From an uncultured Clostridia bacterium (GTDB taxonomy: Bacteria; Bacillota; Clostridia; Christensenellales; Aristaeellaceae), in NCBI GenBank assembly GCA_934615235.1, contig CAKTTL010000101.1:1-9825 (forward strand): a stretch of DNA of 9,825 bases, written 5' to 3'. Of the stretch, positions 6,593 through 9,825 are shown piece by piece. The translations under genes and the position numbers were made by a program. Each line of letters begins with the position of its first letter. The stretch's first letter is position 1. The notes beneath the pieces are model-generated. The model did no database searches and was not told where the DNA came from. It saw nothing but the letters and a program-made list of their open reading frames with translations.

Positions 6593-7681
6593 TCATTCCT
6601 TCACTTTGGCAAAGATCATCCGGCCTGCGCTCGTCTGCAGCACGCTGGTGACGACCACGTCGACCGTCTCGTCGATGTGCGCGCGGCCGTTTTCGACGAC
6701 GAGCATCGTGCCGTCGTCCAGATACGCCACGCCCTGGCCGGGCTCCTTGCCCTCCTTGACGATCAGCGCGCGCATCGCCTCGCCCGGCAAAAGCGGGGGA
6801 CGCAGCGCCTGCGTCAGGTCGTTGAGGTTGAGCACCTTCACGCCCGCCACGGCGGCGACCTTGGCGAGGTTGAAATCGCCCGTCATCACCGCGCCGTGCG
6901 CGGCCTGCGCGAGCTTGAGCAGCTTTACGTCGGCTTCGGTCGCGTCCGCGGGGTTTTCGTCCGTCACGCGGACGGTCACGCCTTCGAGCTTTTGCAGCTT
7001 TTCAAGAATGTCCAGCCCGCGGCGGCCGCGCGCGCGGCGCAGTGGGTCGGCGGAATCGGCGATGTGGCGCAGCTCGTCGAGGATGAACTGCGGCGCGACG
7101 AGCGGCCCGGGCACAAAACCCAGGCGGCACACGTCGTATACGCGCCCGTCGATGAGCGCGCTGGTATCCAGATATACCGGCGCAAGCGCCGGCTGACGGG
7201 GCGCGGCCGTCGCGGCGGCGCGTTTGGCCGCGCGCGCCTGGCCCAGAAACGGCATCTCGCGCCAGCGCTTGTAAAACACGGAAGCGCCCAGATACCCAAG
7301 CAGCATATACACCACGCTTGAAAGCCCCGCCCAGAGAAGATCGGGCATGCCCACGCGGAAAAGCTGCGTGATCAGCGAGGCGACGACGAGTCCGAGCACC
7401 AGCCCGAGCGACGCGGAGAGAATCTGCATCAGCGGCCTGTCGGAGAAGGAGCGCTCCGTCTCGCCCGCGAGGGAGCGGATGCGCTCGACCAGCTTCGGCG
7501 CGGCAAACCAGAAAATAATTCCAAAAAGAACAACGCCGCCCCAGATCAGCAGAATCACCGCCAGCGCCGAAGGCTGATACCGGCCGCCGAAGCGCGCCCA
7601 GCCCTGTATGCCCAGCATTCCCAGCCCGCCGCCCGCCGCGGCGCCGAACAGAGTGATCAGACAACGCAGAAAAGTCTGCAT
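6593..7681 (-). CDS. yacL: YacL-like PIN-TRAM domain membrane protein
   Basis: The 362-residue protein has four hydrophobic segments at its N-terminus (about 5-25, 40-60, 88-108, 113-133), then a PIN-type nuclease domain (about 168-290) and a C-terminal TRAM domain (about 300-358) that may bind RNA. The PIN acidic residues are visible: D172 in YLDTSALIDGR, E203 in ILDEL, D251 in TEADVKLL and D269 in MTGDFNLAK, so the nuclease site looks intact. This architecture is that of Bacillus YacL; its in vivo substrate is not known to me. The start is uncertain: 7681 matches where family members begin, but the ribosome binding site is weak. An in-frame ATG at 7732 (17 more residues, 16 nt after the radA stop) and a GTG at 7708 are alternatives. 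The gene is read after radA in one operon and ends at the shared terminator region. Confidence 0.87.
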   Translation of the reverse strand: MQTFLRCLITLFGAAAGGGLGMLGIQGWARFGGRYQPSALAVILLIWGGVVLFGIIFWFAAPKLVERIRSLAGETERSFSDRPLMQILSASLGLVLGLVVASLITQLFRVGMPDLLWAGLSSVVYMLLGYLGASVFYKRWREMPFLGQARAAKRAAATAAPRQPALAPVYLDTSALIDGRVYDVCRLGFVPGPLVAPQFILDELRHIADSADPLRRARGRRGLDILEKLQKLEGVTVRVTDENPADATEADVKLLKLAQAAHGAVMTGDFNLAKVAAVAGVKVLNLNDLTQALRPPLLPGEAMRALIVKEGKEPGQGVAYLDDGTMLVVENGRAHIDETVDVVVTSVLQTSAGRMIFAKVKE

Positions 7682-7748
7682 ATTCCAACGCTTATTGATA
7701 ATGAACACGCTCCGTTTCTTTTCAAAACACATACCGGTTCTGAAACGC

Positions 7749-9125
7749 TTATTTTTCCCGCGCGAGCAGCATCGCCATCGCCTGCGAAACGGTCTGCACG
7801 CCCAGAAGGGTCATGCCGTCCGTCTCGGGCATGCCGCGCAGGTTTTCGCGCGGCAGAACGCAGCGGGTGAACCCGAGCCGCGCCGCTTCGGCTACGCGCC
7901 TTGCCGCATGGCTGACCGCGCGCACCTCGCCCGAAAGACCGACCTCGCCGAAGATCACCGTATCCGGTGGCAGCGGCGTATCCGTCAGCGAGGAGACGAC
8001 CGCCGCGCACAGCGGCAGATCGGCCGCGGGCTCCGAAAGCGAAAGCCCGCCCGCGACGTTGAGATATACGTCCTTATCGAAAAGCCGCATGCCCGCGCGC
8101 TTTTCCAGCACCGCAAGCAGAAGCGCTACGCGGCCGGAATCCAGACCGTCCGCCGCGCGCCGCGGGGCCGCCAGAAACGAGCGCGCCACCAGCGCCTGCA
8201 CGTCCACCAGCAGCGGGCGGGTGCCCTCCATCCCGCAGGCGACGGCCGAACCCGACGCGTCGCGCGCGCGTTTGGAAAGCAGCATCTCCGACGGGTTCTG
8301 CACCTCGACCATGCCGCTGTCGCGCATTTCGAAAACGCCGATCTCGTTGACCGAGCCGAAGCGGTTTTTCGCCGCGCGCAGGATGCGCCATTCGTGCCGC
8401 GTGTCGCCCTCGAAGGTGAGCACCGCGTCCACCATGTGCTCGAGCACGCGCGGCCCGGCGACGGCGCCCTCTTTCGTTACATGGCCGACGAGAAAGAGCG
8501 AACCGCAGCCCTCCTTGGCCAGACGGATGAGCGAAGACGCGCTCTCGCGCACCTGGCTGACGCTGCCCGGCGCGGAGGCGATCTCAGGCCGGTAAACGGT
8601 CTGGATGGAGTCGACGACGGTGAAGTCCGGATCCGTTTCGCGGATGCGGGTTTCGATATTATCTACGGCCGTTTCGGCCAGCACGTAAAGATTTTTTTCG
8701 TTTACGTCCAGGCGCTTTGCGCGCAGAGCGATCTGCCGCGCGCTCTCCTCGCCCGTAACATAGAGCACCTTCGCGCCCTTTTCGGCCAGCGCGCCGCAGG
8801 CCTGCAAAAGCAGCGTGCTCTTGCCGATGCCCGGATCGCCCGCCGCGAGCACGGCGCTCCCCTCGACGATACCGCCGCCCAGCACGCGGTCCAACTCGCC
8901 GATGCCGGTGACCACGCGCGGCTGTTCGACCTCGTCGATTTCGGAAAGCGGCACGGCTTTCGCGCCGGACCCCGGAGCGCGCTTGCGCGCCTTTTCCGGC
9001 AGAATTTCGGGCGCGGCCTGTTCAAAAAGCGAATTCCACGCGCCGCAGCCAGGGCATTTGCCGAGCCACCGGCCCGATTCATACCCGCACTGCGAGCAGA
9101 CGAACAGCGTTTTTGCCTTTGGCAT
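7749..9125 (-). CDS. radA: DNA repair protein RadA (Sms)
   Basis: The 458-residue protein is essentially the length of Escherichia coli RadA. It begins with a C4 zinc finger (C10, C13, C24, C27), followed by a RecA-like ATPase: Walker A GDPGIGKST at 96-104, Walker B-like TVVDS at 169-173, and the RadA-specific KNRFG motif at 253-257. The C-terminal part (about 300-458) is a Lon-protease-like domain without protease function in this family (DVYLNVAGGL, GEVGLSGEVRAV). RadA is a hexameric branch-migration helicase that processes recombination intermediates. The start at 9125 is set by the ribosome binding site 5 nt upstream and by homology (the protein begins just before the zinc finger). A longer in-frame start at 9212 would add 29 residues encoded largely by a mobile element and is rejected. 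The yacL-like gene follows 67 nt downstream with the chosen start. Confidence 0.96.
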   Translation of the reverse strand: MPKAKTLFVCSQCGYESGRWLGKCPGCGAWNSLFEQAAPEILPEKARKRAPGSGAKAVPLSEIDEVEQPRVVTGIGELDRVLGGGIVEGSAVLAAGDPGIGKSTLLLQACGALAEKGAKVLYVTGEESARQIALRAKRLDVNEKNLYVLAETAVDNIETRIRETDPDFTVVDSIQTVYRPEIASAPGSVSQVRESASSLIRLAKEGCGSLFLVGHVTKEGAVAGPRVLEHMVDAVLTFEGDTRHEWRILRAAKNRFGSVNEIGVFEMRDSGMVEVQNPSEMLLSKRARDASGSAVACGMEGTRPLLVDVQALVARSFLAAPRRAADGLDSGRVALLLAVLEKRAGMRLFDKDVYLNVAGGLSLSEPAADLPLCAAVVSSLTDTPLPPDTVIFGEVGLSGEVRAVSHAARRVAEAARLGFTRCVLPRENLRGMPETDGMTLLGVQTVSQAMAMLLAREK

Positions 9126-9130
9126 TTTTT

Positions 9131-9136
9131 CCTCCC
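9131..9136 (-). promoter_or_regulatory. Ribosome binding site of radA
   Basis: GGGAGG on the minus strand is followed by AAAAA and the ATG at 9125. It decides the radA start and lies just outside the MITE-like element, so radA translation does not depend on element sequence. Confidence 0.85.
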
Positions 9137-9159
9137 AGCGCGCATTTGCGCATATCCCC

Positions 9160-9176
9160 AGGGCGTATCTGAAAAA
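9160..9176 (+). repeat. Left terminal inverted repeat of the MITE-like element
   Basis: AGGGCGTATCTGAAAAA; pairs with 9469-9485 with one mismatch (C9164 against C9481). It lies 24 nt upstream of the radA ribosome binding site in the minus-strand reading. Confidence 0.75.
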
Positions 9177-9468
9177 TTCCCTGAGACTCCATCTTGGCGT
9201 CTTTTCCGCCATTTCAGCGTCGGAAAGCTTGGGTCAATCCCGCACAATATCGCGCAAAGGCTGACGGACGCCTTTACGCCGTCTGCTGCTTGCAGCTTTC
9301 TTGACGTACCACCGGTACGCCTGCGAAATCTGCAATTCGCATCCGACGCAAATCCATCTCGCCATCCTTCACGCGAATTATGCGGCATTGCCCCCGATTT
9401 AGCCCCGCTAAACCTTCGGTTTTCCTCCTTGAACTGACAAAAAATCCGCTCAAGCTGTCGTCTCTTCC

Positions 9469-9485
9469 TTTTTCAGATACCCCCT
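9469..9485 (-). repeat. Right terminal inverted repeat of the MITE-like element
   Basis: On the minus strand this reads AGGGGGTATCTGAAAAA, matching the left end at 16 of 17 positions. The probable radA promoter begins 15 nt outside it. Confidence 0.75.
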
Positions 9486-9499
9486 AAAAACACACTCTT

Positions 9500-9528
9500 A
9501 TCTTATCATACCAGAAAACGGCGAACAA
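9500..9528 (-). promoter_or_regulatory. Probable promoter of the radA-yacL operon
   Basis: On the minus strand TTGTTC (9528-9523), a 17-nt spacer and TAAGAT (9505-9500) form a moderate sigma-A-like promoter. An overlapping extended -10, TGG-TATGAT (9513-9505), is an alternative. Either would start transcription around 9490-9498 and give a leader of about 370 nt, nearly all of it the MITE-like element. The region is clearly AT-rich against the GC-rich surroundings. A promoter inside the element cannot be excluded. Confidence 0.5.
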
Positions 9529-9616
9529 AAAAAGAGAAAAGATTTTTTTCCGCGCAGATAAATTTTCGCTTTTCATTCGTTATATGGTCGAGACTGGAGA
9601 AGGATGGATTGAACGA
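9529..9616. other. AT-rich divergent intergenic region without further calls
   Basis: This stretch separates the radA promoter from the plus-strand gene beginning at 9617. It must contain the promoter of that gene if it is the first in its operon, but I see no convincing -35/-10 pair. A TTATAT at 9580-9585 has no good partner at the right distance. GGAGAAGG at 9596-9603 and AAGGATGG at 9600-9607 are the probable ribosome binding sequence of the next gene. Confidence 0.4.
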
Positions 9617-9825
9617 ATGTACAGGGCTTCAACGAACGGATATTCGAACGTGTTTTTCCGGCGCAGACGGCCGCGCGCGGGCCGTTGGGCGCTGTTTTTG
9701 TTGCTTTTCGCCGCGCTTTTGTGCGCGGGCTATACGGCGTACGACAACGGCCGCTGCGAAGTGAAGCGGCAGCGCGTTTTCGTGGCCGATCTGCCCGACG
9801 CGCTGGAAGGGTTTACCGTGCTGCA
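9617..9825 (+). CDS. Membrane-anchored metallophosphoesterase, N-terminal part (cut by window end)
   Basis: Only the first 69 codons are present. The product starts with a basic segment (RRRRPR near 15-20), then one hydrophobic helix (about 24-39, WALFLLLFAALLC), then YTAYDNGRCEV ... VFVADLPDALEGFTVLQ. That spacing (membrane anchor, a YxxYDN stretch, a 'V..LP..L.GF.VLQ' strand) is typical of the region just before the first metal-binding DxH motif (ISDLH-type) in YkuE/YaeI-like calcineurin-type phosphoesterases, which act outside the membrane, for example on cell-envelope lipids. The catalytic motifs lie beyond the window, so the call rests on the N-terminus. The ATG at 9617 is preferred for its ribosome binding sequence; an in-frame ATG at 9584 would add 11 residues but has no ribosome binding site. 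The gene diverges from radA. Confidence 0.6.
   Translation, partial: MYRASTNGYSNVFFRRRRPRAGRWALFLLLFAALLCAGYTAYDNGRCEVKRQRVFVADLPDALEGFTVL

Larger units (their letters stand above)
9160..9485. mobile_element. MITE-like non-autonomous element in the radA leader
   Basis: About 326 bp bounded by inverted repeats: AGGGCGTATCTGAAAAA at 9160-9176 and TTTTTCAGATACCCCCT at 9469-9485, 16 of 17 bases complementary. Similarity continues inward in an imperfect way to about 9199 and 9447 (shared GAGAC, CA and CTTG blocks, with a two-base offset). No transposase or other credible gene lies inside. Internal palindromes include CGTACC/GGTACG (9305-9319) and TTTAGC/GCTAAA (9398-9412). An AAGGAGG-like sequence on the minus strand (9424-9430) has no start codon after it. 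No target-site duplication is obvious at the ends (flanks CCCC and AAAA). Length, terminal repeats and lack of a gene fit a MITE mobilised in trans. The parent insertion sequence is not in this window. Confidence 0.7.

Noticed and set aside
8702..9388. 228-codon minus-strand ORF running from the element into radA in another frame
   Set aside because: Its start lies in the MITE-like element and it overlaps radA out of frame; no ribosome binding site and no domain.
7608..9437. 609-codon plus-strand ORF opposite radA and the yacL start
   Set aside because: Antisense to clear radA codons; its translation is low-complexity, rich in Arg/Ala/His, with no recognisable domain. It is a by-product of GC-rich codon usage.
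1..9825. CRISPR array, tRNA or rRNA genes, riboswitch
   Set aside because: I saw no regularly spaced direct repeats, no tRNA cloverleaf or rRNA-like sequence, and no recognisable riboswitch core on either strand.

Overview
This window is G+C-rich (roughly 60-65% by eye) and looks like the chromosome of a high-GC member of the Firmicutes, probably a gut-type clostridium. The taxonomic clues are a DnaD-family primosome protein directly followed by a DnaC/DnaI-type helicase loader, a RadA-YacL (PIN-TRAM) gene pair, strong GGAGG-type ribosome binding sites, and a low-GC sigma-A-type promoter region. The species cannot be named from the sequence. Several very long antisense ORFs exist only because the GC-rich codon usage leaves few stops.

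Left part, plus strand (about 90-6565): a good sigma-A-like promoter (90-118) starts what reads as one long operon. The genes are an uncharacterised nucleotidyltransferase (167-1402), a PqqD-like protein (1449-1973), a radical SAM/SPASM protein (1973-3115), a DnaD-family protein (3118-4317), a DnaC/DnaI-like AAA+ helicase loader (4317-5300) and a GT-C-like polytopic membrane protein (5307-6515). The four genes from pqqD-like to the helicase loader overlap by one base or sit 2 nt apart, so translation is probably coupled. The first three genes resemble a peptide-modification module: a PqqD-type peptide-binding domain, a SPASM radical SAM enzyme and a PF14907-like nucleotidyltransferase. No precursor peptide is visible. 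The next two genes are replication-initiation proteins. A strong hairpin with T-tracts on both sides (6528-6565) ends this operon and probably also the converging one.

Right part, minus strand (9528 down to 6593): radA (9125-7749) followed by a yacL-like PIN-TRAM membrane protein (7681-6593). Unlike the Bacillus subtilis order radA-disA-yacL, no disA lies between them. The radA leader of about 370 nt is almost filled by a MITE-like element of about 326 bp (9160-9485). It has 17-bp terminal inverted repeats with a single mismatch and lies between the likely radA promoter and the radA ribosome binding site.

Right edge, plus strand: the first 69 codons of a membrane-anchored protein (from 9617) that resembles the start of a YkuE/YaeI-type metallophosphoesterase and is cut by the window end. 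The most interesting items are the peptide-modification module without a visible substrate, fused into a replication operon; the MITE-like element forming the radA leader; and a DnaD protein that seems to carry three DnaD C-terminal-type modules.
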